DNA of 6,463 bases, from positions 1-6,463 of the forward strand of contig JAJDEH010000147.1 in assembly GCA_029259935.1 (NCBI GenBank). Direction: 5' to 3'. Numbering within the stretch: the first letter of the stretch is position 1; each line of letters starts with the position of its first letter. The stretch is from Planctomycetota bacterium. Its GTDB lineage: Bacteria; Planctomycetota; Planctomycetia; Pirellulales; Pirellulaceae. This document shows, one piece after another, positions 1 through 6,463 of the stretch. The notes below the pieces were generated by a model. The model ran no database searches, had not been told where the DNA came from, and worked only from the letters and a program-made list of their open reading frames with translations. A program made the translations under genes and the position numbers.

Positions 1-22
1 TGATCGCGGAGCGATCAGCGAC
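1..22 (+). repeat. REP-like palindromic element, copy 1, just past the ruvB stop
   Basis: Bases 1-17 form a perfect hairpin with a 7-bp stem, TGATCGC/GCGATCA, and a GGA loop, followed by GCGAC. All 22 bases recur inverted at 5411-5432, and the similarity stops sharply at base 23. The element lies five bases beyond the ruvB stop codon, so ruvB transcripts would carry its complement as a 3' hairpin. It touches the window edge and may extend further left. Confidence 0.75.
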
Positions 23-27
23 AAACG

Positions 28-1056
28 TCAAAACAGCCGCTGTTGGCCGTTGCCGTCGTCGCCGGAGGGCGGTTCGATTTTCAGATGATCGAAGGCCTTG
101 TGCGTTGCCATGCGGCCGCGTGGCGTGCGGACGATCAGTTCGCTGCGTAATAAGAAAGGCTCGACCTCGTCTTCTAGCGTGTCGGACGAGATATTCATGG
201 TGGCGGCGATTGAGTTCAAACCGGCCGGACCGCCGCCGAAGACACGTATCAGTGTTTGCAAATACTGGCGGTCTTGTTTGTCCAAACCGAGTTCATCGAT
301 TTCGGCCATGGTGAGGGCCGCGACCGCGACCTCAAGCGTTATCTTGCCGTCGGCCCGGCTCTCGGCATAATCGCGAACCCAACTCAGCCGGTGGTTGGCG
401 ATACGTGGGGTGCTGCGGCTGCGATGGGCGATGAGTTGCGCGGCGTCGTCGACGACTTCGACGGACAGCTTCGTGGCGCTCCGCCGAACAATTTCGGTCA
501 TTTCCGGAATATCGTAGAAACTCAAGTGCTCGCGGATTTGAAAGCGTTCGCGTAGCGGGCTGGAGAGCATCCCGGCCCGGGTCGTCGCGCCGATCATGGT
601 GAACGGGCGGACGTCCATGCTGATCGTGCGCGCGTTGACACCATCGCCCAACACAATGTCGATGCGAAAATCCTCCATGGCCGTATACAGATACTCTTCG
701 ACCGCTTTGGGCAAGCGGTGAATTTCGTCGATAAAGAGTACGCTCTGCTGCGTGAGATTGGTCAGATAGGGCAGCAGATCCTTGGGTGCTTTCAAACCCG
801 CGCCGTTGGCCAACTGCACACCGACACCCAGTTCGCGCGGAATGCAAGTCGCGAACGTCGTTTTGCCCAAGCCTGGCGGGCCGTCGAACAGCACGTGGCC
901 CAGCGGTTCGCCCCGTTTCATCGCCGCATTGATGGCGATATTCAGCCGTTCCATCACGTCGCGCTGGCCGATCATGTCGTCCATGCGCTGCGGGCGCAAC
1001 TGACGATCTTCTTCCTCGTCTGGCTGATCAGACGAATACAAGGGTTCGCGCGGCAT
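28..1056 (-). CDS. ruvB: Holliday junction branch-migration DNA helicase RuvB
   Basis: RuvB is the AAA+ ATPase that, as hexameric rings with RuvA, drives branch migration of Holliday junctions in recombinational repair in the cytoplasm. The 342-residue product has the full family length and layout. Walker A GPPGLGKTT is at residues 59-67, Walker B LFIDEIH at 107-113, sensor 1 GATTRAG at 156-162, the arginine-finger segment PLRERF at 167-172, the sensor 2 region TPRIAN at 216-221, and the winged-helix signature RTPRGR at 310-315. Within the usually conserved RSRGTPRIAN stretch the glycine is serine (S215), and the following segment reads HRLSWVRDY instead of the common RLLRRVRDF type. The start is the first ATG in the frame and gives a normal N-terminus; the upstream bases are C-rich, with no Shine-Dalgarno match. 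It lies 37 bp after the zinc-ribbon gene and is probably co-transcribed with it. No ruvA or ruvC is visible. Identification is firm. Confidence 0.97.
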   Translation of the reverse strand: MPREPLYSSDQPDEEEDRQLRPQRMDDMIGQRDVMERLNIAINAAMKRGEPLGHVLFDGPPGLGKTTFATCIPRELGVGVQLANGAGLKAPKDLLPYLTNLTQQSVLFIDEIHRLPKAVEEYLYTAMEDFRIDIVLGDGVNARTISMDVRPFTMIGATTRAGMLSSPLRERFQIREHLSFYDIPEMTEIVRRSATKLSVEVVDDAAQLIAHRSRSTPRIANHRLSWVRDYAESRADGKITLEVAVAALTMAEIDELGLDKQDRQYLQTLIRVFGGGPAGLNSIAATMNISSDTLEDEVEPFLLRSELIVRTPRGRMATHKAFDHLKIEPPSGDDGNGQQRLF

Positions 1057-1093
1057 AAGGGGGAGTCCGTTCGTAAGATTGGGTCAGGCTTCG

Positions 1094-2185
1094 TTATAGC
1101 AGACTCAGCCAGCTCCAAAAAAGCTCACCTGCTCCCATGTTCGCAAAACCACCGGCCAGGCCTGCAATCAGCCGTGTGAACGGATTGTCGACCACCGCAC
1201 CGGTCGCGGCGGCCAAACCGCCGAATGCTCCAACGCAAAGCAGAATCGCCAGAATGACCAGCAGCACGATGCCGATGATCATGAACAACTTTTTCTTCGA
1301 GAACGGAGCCTGTCCCGTCGATCGGCCCGACTGCCCGTTCACCAGGAAGCGAAAAATCCGACCCTTGTAGCCATAGGCCATCACCCACACGGGCACTAAG
1401 ACCGGGACACTGGAAAGCCCTTCCAGGCGGACATTGACATGCATGTTGCGGGCTCGGCCCGGCACATACTTCATGCAGGAGTGCTGCTCGAAACGCTCCA
1501 AAGTGTTTCTCGCCAGCGGACGCGCGTATTTGCGTTGGACGCGAAATTGCTCGACGATGTAGTTTTCGGTATCGATCTCTTCTGGTGATTTGGCTTGATT
1601 CAACTCGAACGGGCAAATCGCCGAAGTTTCGCCCGGAGTTAATGTGCTGCTGGCGCCGATGAGGACACCGGAATAGGTGCCGCGATGTTCACCCGCCATG
1701 GGACGCCAGTCGCCGCGTGCTCCTGGTGGAGTCTGATTAGTGTCGGCACACCAGTAGGTAAACGTGCGGGCGCTGAAAACCCAATAAGGAACATAGACCG
1801 CCGTCATGTGAGTTACCACGGCGGTGCGGGCCAGATCGCCGGGCCGCCAGAAACCGGTACCCAAAAACTCACGCATCGTGGCCACGGCCTGCTCGTGACT
1901 GACGGCAAAGGGCACGATCCATTCGGGCGCGAGTGTCTTGCCTTCCTTTTGTTTTTCCAGACGTTCCGAACCGCAGAACGGACAGCGCAACGTTCGGGCC
2001 GAGGCATCATAACTCATCGAAGCCCCGCAACCACCACAGTTAAAGTTGTGGGTGGAGGTTTGGGTCGCGGGCGTGTGTTCTTGAGCCTTGCGGTCCGGCG
2101 CTTCTCGGCCACAGTTCGCGCAGAACAGATCCTCCTCGTCCAACACGGCCAAACAGACGGCGCACTTTTCCAGCAGGTCGCTCAT
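1094..2185 (-). CDS. Membrane-anchored double zinc-ribbon protein (paralogue B)
   Basis: Function unknown. The 363-residue product has two CxxC-CxxC zinc ribbons near its N-terminus: C8/C11 with C22/C25, and C50/C53 with C68/C71. A soluble domain follows (about 85-290) containing FWRPGDL (112-118), YVPYWVFSA and the closing signature FRFLVNGQSG (278-287). A strong membrane helix spans about 298-322. After it comes a further 40 or so residues, Gly/Ala-rich with a hydrophobic end, that the upstream paralogue lacks and that may be a second membrane segment. There is no signal peptide, so the ribbons are presumably cytosolic. The frame is open back to 2290, but the ATG at 2185 is chosen because it overlaps the upstream stop as ATGA and has a G-rich stretch just before it. 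Similar proteins are often labelled TFIIB-type zinc-ribbon or, misleadingly, PriA-like; Bacillus YdjG may be a distant analogue (from memory). Zinc binding is inferred from cysteine spacing. Confidence 0.87.
   Translation of the reverse strand: MSDLLEKCAVCLAVLDEEDLFCANCGREAPDRKAQEHTPATQTSTHNFNCGGCGASMSYDASARTLRCPFCGSERLEKQKEGKTLAPEWIVPFAVSHEQAVATMREFLGTGFWRPGDLARTAVVTHMTAVYVPYWVFSARTFTYWCADTNQTPPGARGDWRPMAGEHRGTYSGVLIGASSTLTPGETSAICPFELNQAKSPEEIDTENYIVEQFRVQRKYARPLARNTLERFEQHSCMKYVPGRARNMHVNVRLEGLSSVPVLVPVWVMAYGYKGRIFRFLVNGQSGRSTGQAPFSKKKLFMIIGIVLLVILAILLCVGAFGGLAAATGAVVDNPFTRLIAGLAGGFANMGAGELFWSWLSLL
2182..2185 (-). other. ATGA stop/start overlap coupling the two zinc-ribbon genes
   Basis: The TGA stop of paralogue A and the ATG start of paralogue B share bases, reading ATGA on the minus strand. 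This layout typically allows terminating ribosomes to restart on the next gene, which suggests coupled translation of the two proteins. A G-run lies about seven bases upstream of the ATG inside the end of paralogue A and may act as a ribosome-binding site. Confidence 0.85.
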
Positions 2186-3369
2186 TGCATTGCCCCCATC
2201 GCGCCGGACACCGCGAGCACGCCGAGGACAATCAACAAAATCAACAAGATGATTCCAATGACAAACGCGGCGATGCGTTTTTGAGACCACGGTTTGTCAC
2301 CCGCCACCTTGCCGGTTTGTCCGTTTACCAAGAAGCGAAACAACTTGTCTTGGTAACGATAGCTGAGTACATAAATCGGCAGCAGGCAAAGGTCGGAACT
2401 CTCTTCCCCAAATTGCGTCCGCAAATTCAACGAGCGGTGCGTGTCGCCGGGCAACAGCGCGCTGATGTTCTGCCGTTCGCGCTCGTAGAAAGTCTGCTTG
2501 CTGATGGCCAGTGCTTCGTCGCGATCTATCGAGTATTCTTCGCTCATCCACCCGGCCAAGTAGTACGGTTCGTATCGTCGCAGCGCCGGCAGTTGGAACG
2601 GCTTGATGCGATCGGCGTCAGTTTGTGACAAGCCACGACTGCCGGAAACCATGTATGCGTTGTAGTAACGATGATGATTGCCGCTCAGCGGCCACCATTC
2701 TGTTTCGCGAACTTGGCGCGTTCGGGTGACCATGCGGCCTTTCGAGTCGGTGGTGGTATAGGTCTCGGTGCGATACCAATATTCGCCAATGCTGGCCGAC
2801 CAACTGCTTTGAGCCAGCATCGAAAACGACCAAAACGGCAAATAGACGCCGCGCTGTTTCTCCGCCACGCTTTGCGTTTTCAAATCTCCCGGCCGGAACC
2901 AGGAGTTTTGCCCAAGCCACGTTTCAAACTTGCCTCGGGCCTGTTCGGGAGTGACCGAGAAGCCGATGATGAACTCGGGCCGCTGCCGTCCGGTGTGTTC
3001 CCGCGAGAATTCGACAACATAAGTCGAATCACAAAACGGGCAGACGTAACTGCGTTGATCGGGGTCGGTGGCAACTTCGCTGCCGCACCCTTTGCAGCGA
3101 AAGTACTTGTGCTTTTCGTCTTGCTGGGGCGCGACGGGCGGGGCGGCCTGTTCCACAATGTCGGCTTGGACCACCGTCGGTATGCCAGCCTGCACGGCCG
3201 GATTCGGATTGCCGCAAGCCACGCAAAACTTATCCAACGGTTCGACTGGACAGCCGCACGCGTCGCACGGTTCACCATGCGGGGCCGCCGATTCAAGGTC
3301 TATGAGCTGGTCTTCGTCACTCTCGGCGGTGGCTGGTTCAATGAATTCGATATCTGCCATATTGTCCAT
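2182..3369 (-). CDS. Membrane-anchored double zinc-ribbon protein (paralogue A)
   Basis: Function unknown; the first gene of a tandem paralogous pair. The 395-residue product starts with an acidic stretch and then has two zinc ribbons: C35/C38 with C49/C52, and C92/C95 with C110/C113. An Ala/Pro/Gln-rich linker (about 57-86) separates them. The following domain (about 130-355) contains WFRPGDL (157-163), GVYLPFWSFS, a Thr-rich charged insert around 200-222, and LPIYVLSYRY leading to FRFLVNGQTGKVAGDKP (344-360). One very hydrophobic helix at about 365-388 ends the protein, which makes it tail-anchored with a cytosolic body. The FRFLVNGQ[ST]G and F/W-RPGDL blocks match the downstream gene, so the pair arose by duplication. 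A second ATG three codons in (3360) is an equally possible start; neither has a strong ribosome-binding site. The ilvD gene upstream ends about 250 bp away, so this gene probably begins a transcript that continues into paralogue B and ruvB. Confidence 0.87.
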   Translation of the reverse strand: MDNMADIEFIEPATAESDEDQLIDLESAAPHGEPCDACGCPVEPLDKFCVACGNPNPAVQAGIPTVVQADIVEQAAPPVAPQQDEKHKYFRCKGCGSEVATDPDQRSYVCPFCDSTYVVEFSREHTGRQRPEFIIGFSVTPEQARGKFETWLGQNSWFRPGDLKTQSVAEKQRGVYLPFWSFSMLAQSSWSASIGEYWYRTETYTTTDSKGRMVTRTRQVRETEWWPLSGNHHRYYNAYMVSGSRGLSQTDADRIKPFQLPALRRYEPYYLAGWMSEEYSIDRDEALAISKQTFYERERQNISALLPGDTHRSLNLRTQFGEESSDLCLLPIYVLSYRYQDKLFRFLVNGQTGKVAGDKPWSQKRIAAFVIGIILLILLIVLGVLAVSGAMGAMQ

Positions 3370-3616
3370 GCACTCGAATAAAGGAAGGCCAAGCGAACGC
3401 CGACGTCTTGCAATCCGAGGTTCGCTGCAAGATTTTTATCCTATTCGTCCGGAAAGGAGCGATATCGAGGTTCTAACGAGGCAGGGCCTCGAACCAATTA
3501 CGAGCTACCGCTCGGATCTGATAACCCGCTCCCGCTGGTCGCTAGTACTTGACTCTAGATGAACGAGTTTTTGCCTATGAGCAGACTAAATGCTGGGGAT
3601 TTTCGCCAACAAGCCG
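3370..3616. other. Gene-free region between ilvD and the zinc-ribbon genes, rich in small inverted repeats
   Basis: No coding frame is convincing here. It must hold the 3' end of the ilvD message and the promoter and leader of the zinc-ribbon/ruvB unit, but I cannot place a clear -35/-10 pair. Several stems are visible. CGAGGC/GCCTCG at 3477-3491 has a 3-nt loop and extends by GGTT/AACC across a 4-nt bulge to 3469-3495. CGAGC/GCTCG at 3501-3514 has a 4-nt loop. TCTTGCA/TGCAAGA at 3406-3432 has a 13-nt loop. The octamer CGAGGTTC occurs at 3416-3423 and again at 3466-3473. No hairpin followed by a T-run on the minus strand was found after ilvD. Confidence 0.6.
3469..3495. repeat. Inverted repeat (bulged hairpin) in the intergenic region
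   Basis: Six perfect pairs, CGAGGC with GCCTCG around an AGG loop, are flanked by four further pairs, GGTT with AACC, after a 4-nt bulge on the left arm. It is not followed by a T-run on either strand, so it is not a typical intrinsic terminator. It could be a leader-RNA structure of the zinc-ribbon unit or part of the ilvD 3' end. A functional role is speculative. Confidence 0.45.
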
Positions 3617-5323
3617 CTATTCGTCGGTGACGCAGCCTTCGGACGCCGATTTTACATTTTTAATGTACTTGTACAGCGTGCCGCGCGTTGCTTTGTACGC
3701 GGGTGATGTCCAATTAGCTCGCCGCTGGGCCAGTTTTTCGTCGCTGACGTCCATGTCGATTCGTTTGCTTTCAGCGTCGATCGTGATTTGATCGCCGTTT
3801 TGCACCAAAGCCAGCGGACCGCCTTCTTGCGCCTCCGGAGTGACGTGTCCCACGATGAACCCGTGCGAGCCGCCGGAAAATCGCCCGTCGGTCATTAGAG
3901 CCACGTCCTTCCCCAGTCCCGCGCCCATGATGGCCGATGTGGGCGTCAGCATCTCGGGCATTCCCGGTCCGCCCTTGGGGCCTTCGTAACGAATAATGAT
4001 CACGTCGCCAGCGTTGATTTTTTTCTGCTCCAGCGCCGTGAGCATATCTTCTTCCGAATCGAAAACGTTGGCCGGTCCGGCAAACTTCAGCCCTTCCTTG
4101 CCCGTAATCTTGGCGACCGAGCCTTCCGGTGCCAGGTTCCCTTTCAAAATTTGAATGTGCCCTGACGACTTGATCGGCTTCTCAATCGGCTGGACGACCG
4201 TCTGGCCTTCCTTCAGTCCGGGCAGCGGCTCGATGTTATCTCCCAGTGTCTTGCCGGTCACGGTCATGCAGTCGCCGTTGAGCAGTCCCTTTTCCAGCAG
4301 ATACTTCATCACTGCCGGCGTTCCGCCAACGCTGTGGAGATCTTCTTGCACAAAGCGGCCGCTCGGTTTCAGATCGGCCAGGAACGGGATCCGATCGCTG
4401 GTTGTCTGAAAGTCATCGATCGTCAACTCAACATCCACGCTACGGGCCATGGCAATCAAGTGCAGCACGGCGTTGGTCGAGCCGCCCAGCGCCATGACCA
4501 CGACCATCGCATTCTCGAACGCCTCGCGGGTCATGATGTCGCGAGGCTTCAAGTCTTGCTGAAGACAATTGCGAATCGCTTCGCCCGCATGCACACATTC
4601 CGCCAGCTTCTCCGGATACTCGGCGGGAATCGAGGCGCTGTACGGCAACGACATGCCCAGTGCTTCGATGGCGCTGGCCATCGTATTGGCCGTGTACATT
4701 CCGCCACAGGCCCCCGCCCCCGGACAACTGTTGCGGACGATTTCGCGGCGTTGTTCTTCGGTGATCTTGCCCGCCAGAAACTCACCATACGACTGAAAGG
4801 CCGACACAATGTCGCGCGGCGTCGATTCATCAAGGTGCTCGTTATCGCGAAAGGCAGTGCAGCCCGGCTTGATGGTCCCGCCATAGACCATGATCGCCGG
4901 CCGGTTCACACGTCCCATGGCGATCAGGCAGCCCGGCATGTTCTTATCGCAACCGGGCAGAGTAATCAGAGCGTCGTACCATTGGCCGCCCATGACGGTT
5001 TCGATGGAGTCGGCGATGAGATCGCGCGACTGCAGCGAGTAACTCATCCCTTCGGTTCCCATCGAGATGCCGTCGCTGACACCGATCGTGTTGAAGCGCA
5101 TTCCCACCAGTCCCGCCTTGGCCACGCCCTCTTTGACTTTGCTGGCCAGATCCAGCAGGTGCATGTTGCAAGTATTTCCTTCGTACCAGACGCTGGCGAT
5201 ACCGACCTGCGCGCGATCCATGTCGGCTTCGGACATCCCCGTGCCGTACAGCATGGCCTGCGACGCGCCTTGGATTTTGGGCTGCGTAATTCGGCTACTA
5301 AACTTGTTCAATTTCTCGGACAT
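3617..5323 (-). CDS. ilvD: Dihydroxy-acid dehydratase IlvD
   Basis: IlvD dehydrates 2,3-dihydroxyisovalerate and 2,3-dihydroxy-3-methylvalerate to the 2-keto acid precursors of valine, leucine and isoleucine, using an iron-sulfur cluster and Mg2+ in the cytoplasm. The 568-residue product is complete. The three cysteines expected to bind the cluster are C52 (NTCNMH), C125 ([10 protein letters not shown]) and C206 ([14 protein letters not shown]). The CDKNMPGC block and the [17 protein letters not shown] block near the C-terminus are the two family signatures, and the protein ends in the usual [10 protein letters not shown] type of tail. The ATG at 5323 is preferred because it gives the normal [11 protein letters not shown]-terminus; an in-frame TTG four codons upstream is possible but less likely. 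It is 106 bp downstream of the heparinase-like gene on the same strand, and no other branched-chain amino-acid gene is in view. Whether the cluster is 2Fe-2S or 4Fe-4S cannot be read directly from the sequence. Confidence 0.97.
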   Translation of the reverse strand: MSEKLNKFSSRITQPKIQGASQAMLYGTGMSEADMDRAQVGIASVWYEGNTCNMHLLDLASKVKEGVAKAGLVGMRFNTIGVSDGISMGTEGMSYSLQSRDLIADSIETVMGGQWYDALITLPGCDKNMPGCLIAMGRVNRPAIMVYGGTIKPGCTAFRDNEHLDESTPRDIVSAFQSYGEFLAGKITEEQRREIVRNSCPGAGACGGMYTANTMASAIEALGMSLPYSASIPAEYPEKLAECVHAGEAIRNCLQQDLKPRDIMTREAFENAMVVVMALGGSTNAVLHLIAMARSVDVELTIDDFQTTSDRIPFLADLKPSGRFVQEDLHSVGGTPAVMKYLLEKGLLNGDCMTVTGKTLGDNIEPLPGLKEGQTVVQPIEKPIKSSGHIQILKGNLAPEGSVAKITGKEGLKFAGPANVFDSEEDMLTALEQKKINAGDVIIIRYEGPKGGPGMPEMLTPTSAIMGAGLGKDVALMTDGRFSGGSHGFIVGHVTPEAQEGGPLALVQNGDQITIDAESKRIDMDVSDEKLAQRRANWTSPAYKATRGTLYKYIKNVKSASEGCVTDE

Positions 5324-5368
5324 TTTCCAACTCAACGGGACATGATTTCAATGTGCATCAAACCACCA

Positions 5369-5374
5369 ATTGTA
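5369..5374 (-). promoter_or_regulatory. Candidate -10 element upstream of ilvD
   Basis: TACAAT on the minus strand, 45 bases before the ilvD ATG, matches the bacterial -10 consensus at five of six positions. No good -35 box lies 16-18 bases upstream, and there is no extended -10 TG. It is the best promoter candidate in the 106-bp gap but remains weak. Confidence 0.3.
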
Positions 5375-5410
5375 GATGCCCAAACCAAGCCCGCCTAGCG
5401 GTTGAGGAGA

Positions 5411-5432
5411 GTCGCTGATCGCTCCGCGATCA
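5411..5432 (-). repeat. REP-like palindromic element, copy 2, supplying the stop codon of the heparinase-like gene
   Basis: This 22-bp stretch is identical to bases 1-22 on the opposite strand. Its core on the minus strand is TGATCGCGGAGCGATCA, a perfect 7-bp stem around a GGA loop, followed by GCGAC. The first three bases (TGA, at 5432-5430) are the stop codon of the heparinase-like gene, so the hairpin forms the very start of its 3' untranslated RNA. No T-run follows on the minus strand, so it is not a standard intrinsic terminator. Either a mobile-type palindrome or an mRNA-stabilising 3' hairpin would fit. Confidence 0.75.
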
Positions 5433-6463
5433 AAGCGTTTTCGTTTCGTCCGCACATCGAACAGCAACCGGCGAGATGCGAACAACGAGACTCTGCAATT
5501 CCCCGGAACGATAAAAACAGAGCCGCTGACTCGCCTGCACGACGCCATAGCTCGGCGAGACGCGAGCGGAAGTGATTTCCAAATTCCAGAACTCAGAGGA
5601 TCCCCACTGCAACAAGAAGTCGCCCGTGTGAGAACGCAGCAACAGGCGACCGTCCGCGATCACATCAGCCGTGACTCCAACCGCTAGATGCAGTGGAATG
5701 CGAACGTCGTGCCGGCCCGCCCCGTCAAAGTCATCTTGAACTTGCAACACATGATCGCGGTGGTCCAGCGTGATGGTGCGAATTGGCAGGACTGCTTCCG
5801 CCAATCGCTGATAACCGGAGTGCGCGCCTTGGAAAACGTCTTGCCGGTCGCCGGTTTCCCAACGCCACGCGGTTGGCCGCGCGTCGTCGTGCAACCGCCA
5901 GATATTTCGGGGACTGAAGAATCGGTTAATCTCCTGGCCATCCACCATGGGAGTATTGTGATAGGCCGTTGAACGAAACTCGTCTCGCTGCTGAAAACAA
6001 CGCGTGTAGACATAGCTGCCGCAGTCGACAAACAGCGGCTGGCCGCATAGTGCCGCTTCAAAAGACAGGCAGTCATTGTGTCCATGTCCGCCGCGCCCCG
6101 CCGTGCCGACCGGCCCGCAGTCGATAAACACATAGTCGACGGAGTTCCGCATAATGAAATAGCCGCCTTGTTCGAATCCGCTCGACTTGATCGGCGATAT
6201 TTCGTCACCGGATAACGACGATCCTTCAATCTTTCGACACGCCTCCGTTCCCAACGACCAAAGTACTTCATCGAGCGGTTCAGCATGCGGGCCGCTGGCC
6301 GGTGCGTCGTTCCACGCGGCGTCGATTATCGCAGCCAAATAGCGATGGTCGTTGATGGGCTGGCCGCCGAAGGGAAGCACGCGCGCGTCATCGGTATCAC
6401 CCCACACGGGAGCGAGACCGTCGGGCCGTGTGTAGGCGGCCGTGAACCGCGCCATGCCGCGAA
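5430..6463 (-). CDS. Heparinase II/III family (alginate-lyase-like) protein, C-terminal part
   Basis: These are the C-terminal ~344 residues of a polysaccharide lyase-like protein. The frame is still open at the right edge, so the true start is outside the window and the ATG at 6455 is internal. The hallmark of the heparinase II/III C-terminal domain is plain: GRGGHGHNDCLSFEAALCGQPLFVDCGSYVY, with the HGHND block about 124-128 residues after that internal Met. It is followed some 40 residues later by STAYHNTPMVDGQEINRF. The remaining ~160 residues fit the beta-sandwich that follows in this family. Members cleave uronic-acid-containing polysaccharides by beta-elimination, or sit in exopolysaccharide loci where their activity is often unproven. 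The substrate cannot be told here; the N-terminal alpha-toroid and any signal peptide are missing. The stop codon lies within a palindromic repeat. Family assignment is strong, enzyme activity is inferred. Confidence 0.88.
   Translation of the reverse strand, partial: RGMARFTAAYTRPDGLAPVWGDTDDARVLPFGGQPINDHRYLAAIIDAAWNDAPASGPHAEPLDEVLWSLGTEACRKIEGSSLSGDEISPIKSSGFEQGGYFIMRNSVDYVFIDCGPVGTAGRGGHGHNDCLSFEAALCGQPLFVDCGSYVYTRCFQQRDEFRSTAYHNTPMVDGQEINRFFSPRNIWRLHDDARPTAWRWETGDRQDVFQGAHSGYQRLAEAVLPIRTITLDHRDHVLQVQDDFDGAGRHDVRIPLHLAVGVTADVIADGRLLLRSHTGDFLLQWGSSEFWNLEITSARVSPSYGVVQASQRLCFYRSGELQSLVVRISPVAVRCADETKTL

Noticed and set aside
2186..2290. Upstream extension of paralogue B to an earlier in-frame start at 2290
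   Set aside because: The added 35 residues fall inside the membrane-helix coding part of paralogue A in another frame and look unlike a real N-terminus; the ATGA junction gives a better start.
2671..3381. A 236-codon plus-strand frame, and similar ones at 1685-2284 and 718-1179
   Set aside because: They are complements of the zinc-ribbon and ruvB genes and show no family motif; the minus-strand frames carry clear motifs.
3470..3545. A tRNA gene on the minus strand
   Set aside because: Only a D-arm-like segment and a GGTTCGA string are present; the acceptor, anticodon and T stems do not pair in any register I tried.
4334..5398. A 354-codon open frame on the plus strand
   Set aside because: It lies almost entirely antisense to ilvD, which is a certain gene. 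Its translation is rich in His, Arg, Gln and Ala without recognisable domains, as expected from the complement of GC-biased codons.
5348..5548. A 66-codon minus-strand frame covering the heparinase 3' end and the ilvD leader
   Set aside because: It overlaps the heparinase-like gene in another frame, runs through the palindromic repeat and the promoter region, and shows no recognisable motif.
6453..6455. ATG at 6455 as the true start of the heparinase-like protein
   Set aside because: The frame stays open to the window edge and the N-terminal domain typical of the family is missing, so this Met is internal.

Overview
The window is a bacterial chromosomal segment with all five genes on the minus strand. 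The divergent RuvB (planctomycete-like in my recollection), the GC-rich codon use and the weak Shine-Dalgarno signals suggest a planctomycete, probably of the Pirellulales type. That placement is inferred from sequence character, not from a search.

Read in the direction of transcription (right to left), the window opens with a heparinase II/III (alginate-lyase-like) protein cut by the right edge. Next, after a 106-bp gap, comes ilvD, the dihydroxy-acid dehydratase of branched-chain amino-acid synthesis. About 250 bp without a gene follows, rich in small inverted repeats. Then come two tandem paralogous membrane-anchored double-zinc-ribbon proteins whose genes overlap by four bases (ATGA). Last is ruvB, the Holliday-junction branch-migration motor, 37 bp further downstream.

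The two zinc-ribbon genes and ruvB are spaced like one transcription unit. The heparinase gene and ilvD may each be transcribed alone. No gene is supported on the plus strand; the long plus-strand open frames lie antisense to real genes.

The most notable non-coding feature is an identical 22-bp element present twice. One copy lies at the extreme left edge just past the ruvB stop. The other is inverted and overlaps the stop codon of the heparinase gene. Its core is a perfect 7-bp stem with a 3-nt loop, so it looks like a dispersed REP-type palindrome. The least characterised proteins are the zinc-ribbon pair. No CRISPR array, insertion sequence, rRNA or convincing tRNA was found.
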